The position numbers and the translations under genes were made by a program. 64,000 bases of DNA, from NCBI GenBank assembly GCA_016871805.1, contig VHCG01000013.1:1-64000 (forward strand), written 5' to 3'. Shown piece after piece: positions 38,679-48,735 of the stretch (position 1 is the stretch's first letter; the number at the start of each line of letters is the position of its first letter). Below the pieces are notes generated by a model. The model did not search any database. It was given only the letters and a program-made list of their open reading frames with translations, and had not been told where the DNA came from. The stretch comes from Verrucomicrobiota bacterium. GTDB taxonomy: Bacteria > Verrucomicrobiota > Verrucomicrobiia > Limisphaerales > UBA9464.

Positions 38679-41162
38679 ATGTCGCGGGTTCGAGGAGTGC
38701 TGGCGTTCTGGAACAGGGTCCTGCTCGTGGGATTGGCCGTCGTCCTGCAGACCCGACTCGATGCGGCCGAAGGTCCTGATCCGTCCGACGAGATCGCCCG
38801 GGAAGCTTTGGCGCTCGTGTCGCACTACCGCGGCGTTTGGGAGGCCCCTCCCGACGCCATGCCCACGCGGAAGCTCCCGGACGGCCCCCTGCTGGGCAAC
38901 GGCGACCTCGGCGTGGCGGTTGGAGCGGTCGCGGAACGGCGCCGCCATCATGGGCTCGGCGAGGATGGCGGGGCGAACGTCACCCGTCGGACCAATGCCC
39001 CGACGGCCTGTCCAGAACTCCACCGATTCCATCTTTCCAAGAACGACTTCTGGAAGACCAAGACGATCTACCCGAATGCCCACCCGGCACCCATTGGAGC
39101 GATCGACATCTCGATTCCGGCCCTCAATGGAGGTGTGTTCCATGCCGAGCAGGTCCTCGAGACGGCCGAGGTGGTGCACACCTTGCGAACCGCCCATCCG
39201 ATGCAGGATCCACCTCCCTTCACCCGGCCCGGCACCGAGATCCGGATGCGGTCCTGGGTCGCTGCAACCGAGAACCTTCTGGTCATCGAGCTGTCGGTCG
39301 CCGGGGATCCGGCCGACGCCGATCCCTTCGCGCCAACGGCGCTGACCGGGGTCGACGTGAAGCTCTGGCCCATGACCGGGAACGAGGCCGAGACGGCTTC
39401 GGGCAACCTGCCGGATGGCTGCTGGGCGGTGCGCCGATTCATCAGCACGACCAACTCCATGGCATTGGAACAGAAGCCGTCGGCCAGGACGACCGAAGCC
39501 GCCGTGGCCCTCCGTCTCCTTGGCCACCGCCAACCTGGACTTCCGTGGAGCCGAGGGGATGGCTGGTCGGCCGACCGTTTCGTGCTCCAACCCGGCCGGG
39601 TGGTCCATCTCGTTGCCTCCGTGGTGACCCGCGAGGAATCTCCCGACCCGCTCGGGGAGGCCCGGCGTCGGGTGGCGGCCCTGGACCCTGAACGGGTGGA
39701 TCACCTCCGGGAGCGCCATCGCGCCTGGTGGCGGGGGTTCTGGTCGAAGTCGTTCGTCCGCATCGGGGATCCCCTGGTTGAACGGTACTACTACGGTTCG
39801 CAGTACCTGATGGCGTCCTGTTCCCGGAACCCCAGGTTCGCCCCGTCCCTCTTCGGCAACTGGATCACCGCGGATGGCCCCTCGTGGCAGGCCGACTACC
39901 ACCTCAACTACAACCACGAGGCCCCATGGTGGGCCGTGTTCTCGTCAAACCACCCCGAACTCGCGGACCCATACGACACGCCGATCCTGGAATATCTCCC
40001 CATCGCAAAGGCCAACGCCGCAGAATTCCTGAAGGTGCCCGGGGTCTACTACGACGTGGGGATCGGGCCCCAGGGCCTGGAGACAGCATTCATGCCGGAT
40101 GGACACGGCATTCCCGGAGAGGGACGACGCATGTTCCTGGGACAGAAGAGCAATGCCGCGTTTGCAGCGGTCAACATGCTCCAGCGGATCGAACACACCT
40201 GGGACCTCGACTACGCCCGGAGGGTCTATCCGTTCCTGCAGGAGACAGCCCGGTTCTGGGAGTCGTATCTCAAGCTCGAGGACGGGCGCTATGTGATCAC
40301 CCGGGACGCCTCCGGGGAGGTGGGGGATGGGGGCAGCGATCGGAACAACTGCCTGTCCCTCGGTCTCGTGAGAAACCTGTTCCAGGGGATGCTCGCGGTG
40401 AGCCGGGAACTGGGTGTGGATGCCGATCGACGGCCCCGCTGGCAGGACATTCTGGATCGGTTGAGCGGGTTCCCGACAGTCGAGGTCGATGGCATCCGGA
40501 GGCTGCGGGGCGCCGACGCCGGTCCCGCGGCATCCCGCATCGGACCCTCCCGGATCAACACGCGGGTGGAGTTCATGGGGATGGTCTGGCCCTCGACGGT
40601 CGTGGGATTCGATTCGGAACCCGGTCTGCTGAAGGTGCTTCAGGACGATGTCCGCGGCTGGGCCCGGTCCGAGTGGATCGGCCATTTCAATGGGTTCAGC
40701 ATGACATTCCCGGGCGCGGTCCGGGTGGGCCATGATCCGCTGGACGTGCTGTCGAAGCTCCGCCAGCAGCTCGAGTCGTTCGGCTACCCGAATCTGATGG
40801 TCTTCACCGGCGGAGGCGGCATTGAGAACTGCGCCGGGGTTCCCTCGACGATCAACGAGATGCTGCTGCAGGGCCATCGGGGGAAGCTCCGGGTGTTCCC
40901 GGTCTGGCCCCGGGACCGGCCTGCGTCGTTCGGACGCCTTCGGGCACCCGGGGCATTCCTGGTCAGCGCCCGGATCCAGGACGGCGTGATCGGCCCCGTG
41001 GACATCCTGAGCGAACGCGGACGGGTGTGTCGGCTCGTCAACCCGTGGCCGGGCCGATCAGTGACCCTGAGTCGTGCAGGTCACGGCGACCAGGTACTTT
41101 CGGGGGAACTCCTCGAATGGGCGACCGCTGTCGGCGAACACACCCGACTAAGGCCCCGGTGA
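38679..41162 (+). CDS. Secreted GH95-like (alpha/alpha)6 glycoside hydrolase
   Basis: Signal peptide; PLLGNGDLGVAVG; ADYHLNYNHEAPWWAVFSSNHPELADPYDTPILEYLPIAK. Confidence 0.7.
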   Translation: MSRVRGVLAFWNRVLLVGLAVVLQTRLDAAEGPDPSDEIAREALALVSHYRGVWEAPPDAMPTRKLPDGPLLGNGDLGVAVGAVAERRRHHGLGEDGGANVTRRTNAPTACPELHRFHLSKNDFWKTKTIYPNAHPAPIGAIDISIPALNGGVFHAEQVLETAEVVHTLRTAHPMQDPPPFTRPGTEIRMRSWVAATENLLVIELSVAGDPADADPFAPTALTGVDVKLWPMTGNEAETASGNLPDGCWAVRRFISTTNSMALEQKPSARTTEAAVALRLLGHRQPGLPWSRGDGWSADRFVLQPGRVVHLVASVVTREESPDPLGEARRRVAALDPERVDHLRERHRAWWRGFWSKSFVRIGDPLVERYYYGSQYLMASCSRNPRFAPSLFGNWITADGPSWQADYHLNYNHEAPWWAVFSSNHPELADPYDTPILEYLPIAKANAAEFLKVPGVYYDVGIGPQGLETAFMPDGHGIPGEGRRMFLGQKSNAAFAAVNMLQRIEHTWDLDYARRVYPFLQETARFWESYLKLEDGRYVITRDASGEVGDGGSDRNNCLSLGLVRNLFQGMLAVSRELGVDADRRPRWQDILDRLSGFPTVEVDGIRRLRGADAGPAASRIGPSRINTRVEFMGMVWPSTVVGFDSEPGLLKVLQDDVRGWARSEWIGHFNGFSMTFPGAVRVGHDPLDVLSKLRQQLESFGYPNLMVFTGGGGIENCAGVPSTINEMLLQGHRGKLRVFPVWPRDRPASFGRLRAPGAFLVSARIQDGVIGPVDILSERGRVCRLVNPWPGRSVTLSRAGHGDQVLSGELLEWATAVGEHTRLRPR

Positions 41163-41280
41163 TCCGGTGAAGTCATTTCAGGATGTGGGTTGCAGGCTCC
41201 CCACCCGGACACCCGGGAGTGGGTGTGGCCCGGAAACAAAGCCCTCTTGCGTCGGTCGCCGTGTCCCCCACGGTTGGGGC

Positions 41281-44200
41281 ATGGGGTCCCAACTCATGAT
41301 GCGGTGGCTCCTCGCCTCGCTGTTCGTCCTCTCCGTCAAGGCCGCCGGCCTCGGGATCCAGGGGCCGGATGACCTCGGCTGGTTCCACATCCAATCACCG
41401 GGGGCATCCAACCAGGTCCAGATCCTGGAACGATCCCTGGATCTCGGAGAGTGGACCGAAGCCGGCCTCTTCCATGATGGACCGTTCGACCACGCGCAGC
41501 CGACCCCGCTGGTCGAGGACACCCGGTACTTCCGGCTCAGGACCCGACCGCGGACGGCCGCGGATGATGGTCGGAACCAGTTCGCGGTGGGGGCGGATCC
41601 ATTCATGGTTCCGAGCTATGCCACGATGGCAGAGCCGGGATTGGGCTGGGTCAAGTTCACCCTCGTCCTGGGTGACGAACCCCGGGTCTGGTTCCAGGAC
41701 AGCAACAAGTACCCGTTCCATCACGAATTCGCCCGGCTCCGTCTGCCGGCCTTCCAGGGGATGTCCCGCGAGGAATTCGACCGACGGACTCTCCGCCAGG
41801 AGGGACAAATCGCGGTGCTGGGTGCCGTGCTGCTGCCAGGGCAGACCCCCTCCGAGATCGGGATCCAGCTGGTGGGCCAGGAGGCCTATCCGATCGAGGA
41901 CGTGGTCCGATGGCTCCGGATCGTTCGGGCTGCGATCCGGGCTCCGGGTGGACTCCGGACGCTGTATGTGCCGACCTACGAGCAGTCCGGCACCGCGGAG
42001 GTCGGGCGTGCCCGGCTGACGTCCGCCGGATTCGAGCCCGCGACCGCGGATCGCTGGGTGACCGGGGATGCGGTCTACAACGAGGGCTGGGCCCTCGGAC
42101 GCCTGAACTTCATCCCGGCCGCGGAGATCGATGCCGCCTATGCCCAAGGCAGACTGTTGCCGACCGACATCCTGCTGACGGACCGGATCCCGGCGGAGAT
42201 CCCCTTCGTCGCGGGCGTCGTCTCGCTCACACCGTCGACGCCGAATTCCCATGTGGCGATCCTGGCACAGGGCTGGCAGATCCCGGTGGTCTGGCTGGCG
42301 GATCCGGACCGACGCCAGGCCCTGCGCGGAATGGCAGGACGGGACATCGCAATCCGGACCGACCGGCTCTTCAGCAGCAGTGTCGTGGTGGTCGACGTCA
42401 CCGACCGCCTTGGGAGTGGACTCCGGGAGGAGTTGTTGGCAACCAAGCGCCTCCAGCCGCTCAACTATGTCCCAAGGCGTTCGATCGGGCTGATCACCAC
42501 GAATGTCCAGGAGCTGCGCCCCGATGCGGTCGCCTTCGCGGGAGGCAAGTCCGCCAACTACGGGCTGCTGCGTCGGACCATTCCGGGGAATTGCGACCCG
42601 GCCATCGCCCTGACCTTCGATCTCTGGGATGCGTACCTCGAACAGACCGTGTCGGGCGGACGAACCCTGAGGGCGGAGATCGAGTCTCGGTTGTCTGGGT
42701 TCACCCAGCCGCCAGACGTGGGCCGGCTGCGTCCGGTCCTCGGCGGCATCCGGGATCTGATCCGGGACACCGCCGTCTTCTCGACCGAGCAGCAGACGGC
42801 GATCCTGGGAGCGCTCGTGCAGGCGGGATTCGATGCCGGGAAGAAACTCCGGTTTCGCAGCTCCACCAACGTGGAGGATGGCGAGACCTTCACGGGGGCC
42901 GGGTTGTACGACAGCTACAGCGGATGCCTGCAGGACGATCTCGATGGCGATGCCACCGGACCTTCGGCCTGCGATCCCTCGGAACCCTCCGAACGGGGAG
43001 TGTTCCGGGCCATCCGGAAGGTCTACGCGAGTTTCTACAATGAGAACGCCTACCTGGAACGGCTCCGACGGGGCGTGCGGGAGAGTGAGGTTGGGATGGG
43101 GGTTCTGGTCCACGTGTCCTATCCCGACGAGTCGGAATGGGCGAACGGTGTTGCGACGTTGTCCTGGGAGAAGTCCGGCAGCTTCGAATCCCTCAACGGG
43201 ACCCTGGTATCCCAGGTCGGTGCGGAGTCGATCACCAATCCCGACTCCACGGCACGTCCCGAGGTCGTGGACTTCTACCGGTCCTTCGGCTCGACGTCCG
43301 TCGCCCTGCGGGAGCGGTCCGGTCGGGTTCCGCTGGGCGGGACCGTCATGACCTGGGAGTCCGACTACCGGCAGCTGGTCCAGCTTCTCGGCATCGTGGT
43401 GAAGGGGTACTCGGCCCTGTATCCGAAGCGGACCGCGTTCCGGCTCGACTTCGAATACAAGAAGATCGCCCCGGGGAAACTGGTCGTGAAGCAGGTCCGA
43501 CGGCTCCCGGATGTGGACTCCACCCCGGTCACCGGCTTCCTGTTGCCCGGTGAACTCCAGTTGGCGGTGGAGGAGGGAGAGCTCTCCGATGTCTTCGCGA
43601 AGCATCGGTTGAAGTCGGATCTGAGGGTGGCCGTCGAGGCGGTCCGGCTGACCGATGCCACTCTGGCGAAGACCTTCTATTCGGACGGGCGGATCGCGAT
43701 CCGGATCGGGGGTGTCCCAACGGTGCTCACGGATGGGATCGCCACGTGGCCCGGATTCTCACACCTGTGGTCCGCGGGGACTTCCGAGACGCGGGATCGG
43801 TGGACGATGGGAGAGGGGCCTCTCCAACGGGATCTCACCTTGATCACAGGTGTCACCCGGTCGATGCAGCCTCCGACGGCACCGTGGATCCGGCTTGAGG
43901 ACTGTCGCTTCCGCCTCGAGGCGACCTATGCCCAGCCCCAACCCACGCTGGGTTGGGAGGGTCCTGGAACAACCCAGACCGATGCGGTGTTCCTGGTCCC
44001 GAGACCCATGGTGGGACCCGGGGCCCTGCCCCAGGAGCGGAGGATCCAGAAGGGGGCCTCGATCCGCATCACGACCCGGTTCTGGTGGCCTCCGGAACCG
44101 ACCGGACCGACAGCGGGCTACACGGCACCCAACCTCGGCTTCTCGGAGACCCGGATCGAGGGATGGACCTCGGAACCGTTGGTGCTTCGGGATGCGGCAG

Positions 44201-44397
44201 CGCAGACCTATTCCCCGGGACACCACAACTTCACGGAGACATTCCTGTTCGAACCCAGACTGGACCCCGCCACCACGACGGCGCAGCGGAAGGAACTGGA
44301 GACGGCCGGGATCCAGCAGATCCTGGTGGATCAGGGGTTCGAGGAGGCCCAGATCTGGCTGGTGGATGCCATGGGCCGCCTTCGCAAAGGTCCCTGA
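41281..44397 (+). CDS. Predicted secreted PEP/pyruvate-binding (PPDK N-terminal ATP-grasp) protein with upstream PEP-utilising His-like domain
   Basis: Signal peptide MMRWLLASLFVLSVKAAG; PNSHVAILAQGWQIPVVWLAD; FAGGKSANYGLLRR; LRFRSSTNVEDGETFTGAGLYDSYSG. Confidence 0.75.
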   Translation: MGSQLMMRWLLASLFVLSVKAAGLGIQGPDDLGWFHIQSPGASNQVQILERSLDLGEWTEAGLFHDGPFDHAQPTPLVEDTRYFRLRTRPRTAADDGRNQFAVGADPFMVPSYATMAEPGLGWVKFTLVLGDEPRVWFQDSNKYPFHHEFARLRLPAFQGMSREEFDRRTLRQEGQIAVLGAVLLPGQTPSEIGIQLVGQEAYPIEDVVRWLRIVRAAIRAPGGLRTLYVPTYEQSGTAEVGRARLTSAGFEPATADRWVTGDAVYNEGWALGRLNFIPAAEIDAAYAQGRLLPTDILLTDRIPAEIPFVAGVVSLTPSTPNSHVAILAQGWQIPVVWLADPDRRQALRGMAGRDIAIRTDRLFSSSVVVVDVTDRLGSGLREELLATKRLQPLNYVPRRSIGLITTNVQELRPDAVAFAGGKSANYGLLRRTIPGNCDPAIALTFDLWDAYLEQTVSGGRTLRAEIESRLSGFTQPPDVGRLRPVLGGIRDLIRDTAVFSTEQQTAILGALVQAGFDAGKKLRFRSSTNVEDGETFTGAGLYDSYSGCLQDDLDGDATGPSACDPSEPSERGVFRAIRKVYASFYNENAYLERLRRGVRESEVGMGVLVHVSYPDESEWANGVATLSWEKSGSFESLNGTLVSQVGAESITNPDSTARPEVVDFYRSFGSTSVALRERSGRVPLGGTVMTWESDYRQLVQLLGIVVKGYSALYPKRTAFRLDFEYKKIAPGKLVVKQVRRLPDVDSTPVTGFLLPGELQLAVEEGELSDVFAKHRLKSDLRVAVEAVRLTDATLAKTFYSDGRIAIRIGGVPTVLTDGIATWPGFSHLWSAGTSETRDRWTMGEGPLQRDLTLITGVTRSMQPPTAPWIRLEDCRFRLEATYAQPQPTLGWEGPGTTQTDAVFLVPRPMVGPGALPQERRIQKGASIRITTRFWWPPEPTGPTAGYTAPNLGFSETRIEGWTSEPLVLRDAAAQTYSPGHHNFTETFLFEPRLDPATTTAQRKELETAGIQQILVDQGFEEAQIWLVDAMGRLRKGP

Positions 44398-44432
44398 ACC
44401 GGCAGTAGACCGGGTCCTGTAGACCCCCGAGT

Positions 44433-44451
44433 GTTCCTCGCGGGGAGGAAC
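44433..44451. other. Inverted repeat between convergent genes
   Basis: GTTCCTC-GCGGG-GAGGAAC, with smaller hairpins at 44412-44426 and 44474-44488. Confidence 0.5.
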
Positions 44452-44522
44452 GATCCGCAGCCTTCCACCCCTCAGGTCATGGTGACCTCCACGCCATGGA
44501 GCGGCTCCCGGCCGTCGCCACC

Positions 44523-45131
44523 TCAGCCGTTCAGGGCCTCGAAGACCTTGCCGACCATCTTCTCGTTCGGAGCCAGGGTCTTGGCGCCGGGTTTCCATTT
44601 GGCAGGACAGGCCTCGGCAGGGTGTTTGATCAGGTAGGCGTTGGCTTCCATCTTCCGGAGCAGCTCCCCGGCGTCGCGGCCCACGTTGTAGAAGTTGATC
44701 TCGGAGCCGACGAGGACGCCGGCCGGGTTGATGATGAAGGTGCCGCGGAGGGCGAGTCCGGAACCGGGGTCATAGACGCCAAACAGGCGGCTGACGGTCC
44801 CGGTCGGGTCCGCAGCAAGGGGGTAGCGAACGTTGGACAGCAGCCGCTCGGAGTTCCTCCAGGCAAGGTGGGCGAATTTGGTGTCCGTGGACACGCCGGC
44901 CACAGTGGCCCCGAGGGCTTGGAGGGCTTCGTACTTGTCACCCAGGTCGGCCAGTTCGGTCGGACAGACGAACGTGAAGTCGGCCGGATAGAACACCAGC
45001 ACGGTCCAGCGTCCCGCCGCCTTCTGCTCGGCCAAGGAAAGCTGGCCGAACTGACCCGAGGCGGGGTCATAGGTTTCCATGGTGAAGTCGGGGACCGATT
45101 GGCCGACGCGGAGGACAGAGGTTTCGTTCAT
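44523..45131 (-). CDS. Peroxiredoxin (AhpC/Prx family)
   Basis: VLVFYPADFTFVCPTELADLGDKYEALQALGATVAGVSTDTKFAHLAW. Confidence 0.95.
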   Translation of the reverse strand: MNETSVLRVGQSVPDFTMETYDPASGQFGQLSLAEQKAAGRWTVLVFYPADFTFVCPTELADLGDKYEALQALGATVAGVSTDTKFAHLAWRNSERLLSNVRYPLAADPTGTVSRLFGVYDPGSGLALRGTFIINPAGVLVGSEINFYNVGRDAGELLRKMEANAYLIKHPAEACPAKWKPGAKTLAPNEKMVGKVFEALNG

Positions 45132-45185
45132 AGGCAGACGCGGAAGTAACCTTGGGACGCCGGGTTCGCAAGCAACCACCCCGCG

Positions 45186-45602
45186 TCAGCCCTCCCCACC
45201 CTGGAACCGACGGCCGCTCTTCTTGACGGATCGATGGGCTTTGTCGGCCAGGATACGTCGCTTGGCCGAGGCGCTGCGACCCCGTTTCTGGCGTCGGATG
45301 CGTTCACGTTCCGCCCGGAGTGCCTCCCGGGCGGCCCGATGTCGGGCCTCCAACCTGTCGAGAAGCCGCTCCAGCGCGAGTTCCCGATTCCGTCCCTGAT
45401 ACCGCGTCTCCTGACATTTCACCACGATGCCGGTCGGCCGGTGCAGGAGCATCACGCAGGTGGCGACCTTGTTGACGTTCTGGCCGCCGTGGCCTCCCGA
45501 CCGGACAAACGTCTCCTCCAGGTCCTCCTCCCGGACTCCCAGCCGCCGAAGTCGCTCGGTCCGGGGATCCGGGCCGGCCTCCGTGGACTCCGCTTCTGTC
45601 AT
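45186..45602 (-). CDS. Peptide chain release factor-like protein (GGQ domain only)
   Basis: [52 protein letters not shown]; basic C-terminal tail. Confidence 0.88.
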   Translation of the reverse strand: MTEAESTEAGPDPRTERLRRLGVREEDLEETFVRSGGHGGQNVNKVATCVMLLHRPTGIVVKCQETRYQGRNRELALERLLDRLEARHRAAREALRAERERIRRQKRGRSASAKRRILADKAHRSVKKSGRRFQGGEG

Positions 45603-45715
45603 GGGGAGGAATCTGTCAGATCCCCTCCGGCTCGGCGAGCCTACCACCCGGACGCAGGGCGGTCCGCCCCACCTGCCGCGTTGCCGCCGATCCACGAGGT
45701 CGATAGCGTCGACCC

Positions 45716-46195
45716 ATGGTTCATGTCGGCATTGGCTACGACGTCCATCCCCTCGTGGAAGGACGCAGGCTTGTCCTGGGCGGGGTGGAGATCCCCCACA
45801 CGAAGGGACTGGACGGGCATTCGGATGCGGATGCGCTGATCCATGCGATCACGGATGCATTGCTGGGTGCGGTGGGTGAGGTGGATATCGGGCATCTGTT
45901 TCCGAACACCGATCCGACCTGGAAGAACGCTCCAAGCCGGATTTTTCTCGAGGAGGCAGCCCGACGGGTCCGGGCGAGAGGCGGTCGCATCGTGAACATC
46001 GACGCCTCGCTCGCGGCGGAGCGTCCCAAGATCTATCCGCACCTGTCGGCCATGAAGGACCACCTGTCGGCCGCCCTGGGGATCCCCCGCGAGAAGGTCG
46101 GGATCAAGGCCACCACCAACGAACGCCTCGGCTTCATCGGTCGTGAGGAAGGCATCGCCGCGATGGCCGTGGCGGCCGTGGATCTGCCGGAGTGA
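45716..46195 (+). CDS. ispF: 2-C-methyl-D-erythritol 2,4-cyclodiphosphate synthase
   Basis: [48 protein letters not shown]. Confidence 0.97.
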   Translation: MVHVGIGYDVHPLVEGRRLVLGGVEIPHTKGLDGHSDADALIHAITDALLGAVGEVDIGHLFPNTDPTWKNAPSRIFLEEAARRVRARGGRIVNIDASLAAERPKIYPHLSAMKDHLSAALGIPREKVGIKATTNERLGFIGREEGIAAMAVAAVDLPE

Positions 46196-46214
46196 ACCCC
46201 GAGACACACCAACC

Positions 46215-46517
46215 ATGGGAGCCAAACAGGAGATCGGATGGACGACGGACGGTGAGGACGGGCAGACGCGTCATGTCTTCGCCCATCGTTTCGGAGGGGA
46301 ATGGAAATTCTTCGAGCGCCCGAAGCGACGAGGACGCGACATCGAATGGACGCCCCTTGAGGAGCCGCCGTTGTCGGACTGGATGGAACTGCTCGAGGCG
46401 CTGCAGCGTCGGGCCGATCGGGACCTGGTCCCACCGGCTCAGGTGAACGCGTTGAAGGCGATGATCCGGAACCGCTTCCCGGAGGAAGGGGCCCGGAAGC
46501 TGAAAGGTGAGAGCTGA
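46215..46517 (+). CDS. Hypothetical protein (100 aa)
   Basis: MGAKQEIGWTTDGEDGQTRHVFAHRFGGEWKFFERPKRRGRDIEWTPLEEPP...; just downstream of ispF. Confidence 0.6.
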   Translation: MGAKQEIGWTTDGEDGQTRHVFAHRFGGEWKFFERPKRRGRDIEWTPLEEPPLSDWMELLEALQRRADRDLVPPAQVNALKAMIRNRFPEEGARKLKGES

Positions 46518-46690
46518 AACCAGGGATGCACTCCACTGCGTCCCCATCTGGATCCGCGAGGGTTTGATCGATCCACCGGTCCAGTCGGATTCCACTGACT
46601 CGTGGGTGGACCCACCTCCGTTCACGGGCGCGCCCCGTGCAGCGGGTTGAGATGGGACCGTGGCGGAGCCCGGCCCTACCGGCATTCCTT

Positions 46691-46728
46691 CGTCTTTCCC
46701 CGTCGCCCTCCGCGTCGCCTTGTGAGGT
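46691..46728 (-). repeat. Dispersed repeat, ctcacaaggcgacgcggagggcgacgggg variant
   Basis: Degenerate copy of the 8116-8146 type repeat, abutting the stop codon of the YdcH-like gene. Confidence 0.55.
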
Positions 46729-46729
46729 C

Positions 46730-46974
46730 CTACCGCGCCTTCTTCAGGAGGGCGTGGAGGTCATCCTTGAGGTGGAGCCGTCTGATCTTCAGCGCCTCAA
46801 GCCGGGCATCGCTCGCCGCCTCGACCTCCTGTTCGATGCGGGCCACCTCCTGTCGATCTCATGGTATTGGTCGAAGAGGTGACGGAAGTGATGGTCCTCG
46901 GTCTTGAGCCGATGGATGTCGTCCCGGTACTCCGGCAGCTCGTTGATCAGCGGGTGGTGAAGGTCGGTCATCAT
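46730..46974 (-). pseudogene. YdcH/DUF465 family protein interrupted by a frameshift near 46850-46854
   Basis: First frame MMTDLHHPLINELPEYRDDIHRLKTEDHHFRHLFDQYHEID; second frame QEVARIEQEVEAASDARLEALKIRRLHLKDDLHALLKKAR*. Confidence 0.75.
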
Positions 46975-47154
46975 GGTCCGGATGGGTTGTGGTTTTGATG
47001 GCGTTGTTCCGTGGTGGAACCGCTCTGCCTGATCGGACACCGGATGCGTATTCCGCGCTGCCCGCCCTTTGTCGAAACCGGCGCACAATTTGGCGGGACG
47101 AAGACGGGAGCGCAGCGCACAGGGGACCCTGGGCGCGGAGGGGAGTGCCCGCCC

Positions 47155-48720
47155 TCAGAGTTCCACCTTGCGGCGGGAGGACTCGACGCCTGCGGCCCGG
47201 GCAACGCTGGCGTTGCGGGCGCGTCCCTCGGCCCAGGCCCGGAGACGGGTGATCTGCTCCTCCATCGTCCGCGCCAGCGGGACGGTCTGGTTCAGCGCCG
47301 AAAGGACATGTCGCGTGGCGAGTTCCTCCTTGGCGTAGAACGCTTCATACAGGGCGCTGTTGATCGCTTCCTGGATCTCCGCGCCACTGAATCCACTCGA
47401 AGCGGCCACCAGCGCGGGTAGATCGAACTGGGAGACATCCCGTCCACGGCGCTGAATGTGGACCCGCACGATCTCGAACCGCTCCTCATCGGTTGGAAGA
47501 TCCACGAAGAAGATCTCGTCGAGACGTCCCTTCCGGAGCAGTTCGGCGGGCAGGTGTGAGATGTCATTGGCGGTCGCCACGACAAACACGGGTGCCGTCT
47601 TCTCGCTGAGCCAGGTGAGGAAGGTGCTGAACACGCGGGCCGTGGTGCCGCCATCGCTGGCGCCACCGCCCTGGGATCCGGCGAACGCCTTGTCGATCTC
47701 GTCGACCCACAGGATGGCGGGCGCGACGGATTCGGCGACCGCGATGGCCTTGCGGACGTTCTCCTCGGAGGAACCGACGAGGCTTCCGAACATCCGTCCC
47801 ATGTCGAACCGCAGCAGCGGCATCTGCCAGGTGTTGGCCACCGCCTTGGCACAGAGGCTCTTGCCGCAACCCTGGACCCCCAGCAGCAGCACGCCCCGGG
47901 GGGCCGGCAGCCCGAAGGCCCGGGCCTCCGGGGTGAAGGCGTCGGCCCGCATGCGTAGCCAGTCCTTGAGAACCGCCAGACCACCCACCCTGTCGAAGCT
48001 GTCGTCGGTCGCGTAGTACTCCAACAGGCCATTCTTGCGGATGATCTGCTGCTTCTCGGCGAAGACGGCATGGACGTCCTCGGAGGACAGGCGTCCATCC
48101 TGGACAATGATCTTGGCGAACACGTTCTCGGCCTCCGACCAGGTCAGGCCCAGAGCGGCCTGGATGAGGCGATCGCGGCTGACGGGTGTGAGTTCCAGCT
48201 CGATCTTCTTCAGCGCCCTGAGGTCGTCGATGATCCGGTCGAGGAGTTCGGAAAGGTCCTCCTTTGTAGGCAGTGGGAAGTCGAGGACGGTGACCTCCTT
48301 CTCCAGCTCGGCCGGGATCTCCAGCAGTGGGGAGATCAGGATGATGGTCTTGAAGCTGTTCTTAAGGTGGACCGCCACATCGCGGAGCTTCCGGATGGGG
48401 GCCATGTTCGTGGACTTGTTGCACTTCGCGAGGAACGGGTGGAAGTCCTTAAACACGAAGATGGCGGGCTCGACCTGCTCCAGGACCTGGTCGAGCGCGG
48501 CAATCGGATCCTTCGTGGCGGTGCTGCGCCCCTTCTGGCTCTGGATGCTGGCGCCTCCCGGTATCAGCCCGGTGGAAAAGGACCACTCGTATACCTTCTT
48601 GTTCCGACGCGTGGCCACGGATTGGACCACGGGCAGCACCCGCGCTTCTTCGCTCGTGTGGATGTAGAGGATGGGGTAACGGGCCCGGATGAGGATCTCG
48701 AGATCGCTGGCGAAGGACAT
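47155..48720 (-). CDS. AAA+ ATPase, Ycf46-like
   Basis: LEILIRARYPILYIHTSEEARV; APRGVLLLGVQGCGKSLCAKAVA; ILWVDEIDKAFAG; KGRLDEIFFVDLPTDEER. Confidence 0.9.
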   Translation of the reverse strand: MSFASDLEILIRARYPILYIHTSEEARVLPVVQSVATRRNKKVYEWSFSTGLIPGGASIQSQKGRSTATKDPIAALDQVLEQVEPAIFVFKDFHPFLAKCNKSTNMAPIRKLRDVAVHLKNSFKTIILISPLLEIPAELEKEVTVLDFPLPTKEDLSELLDRIIDDLRALKKIELELTPVSRDRLIQAALGLTWSEAENVFAKIIVQDGRLSSEDVHAVFAEKQQIIRKNGLLEYYATDDSFDRVGGLAVLKDWLRMRADAFTPEARAFGLPAPRGVLLLGVQGCGKSLCAKAVANTWQMPLLRFDMGRMFGSLVGSSEENVRKAIAVAESVAPAILWVDEIDKAFAGSQGGGASDGGTTARVFSTFLTWLSEKTAPVFVVATANDISHLPAELLRKGRLDEIFFVDLPTDEERFEIVRVHIQRRGRDVSQFDLPALVAASSGFSGAEIQEAINSALYEAFYAKEELATRHVLSALNQTVPLARTMEEQITRLRAWAEGRARNASVARAAGVESSRRKVEL

Positions 48721-48735
48721 GGTGTGACGGGGAAC

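Noticed and set aside
41395-43605. 736-aa minus-strand ORF
   Set aside because: Antisense to the PPDK-like gene; biased composition, no motifs.
44433-44451. Rho-independent terminator
   Set aside because: A hairpin is present but no T-tract on either strand, so kept only as an inverted repeat.
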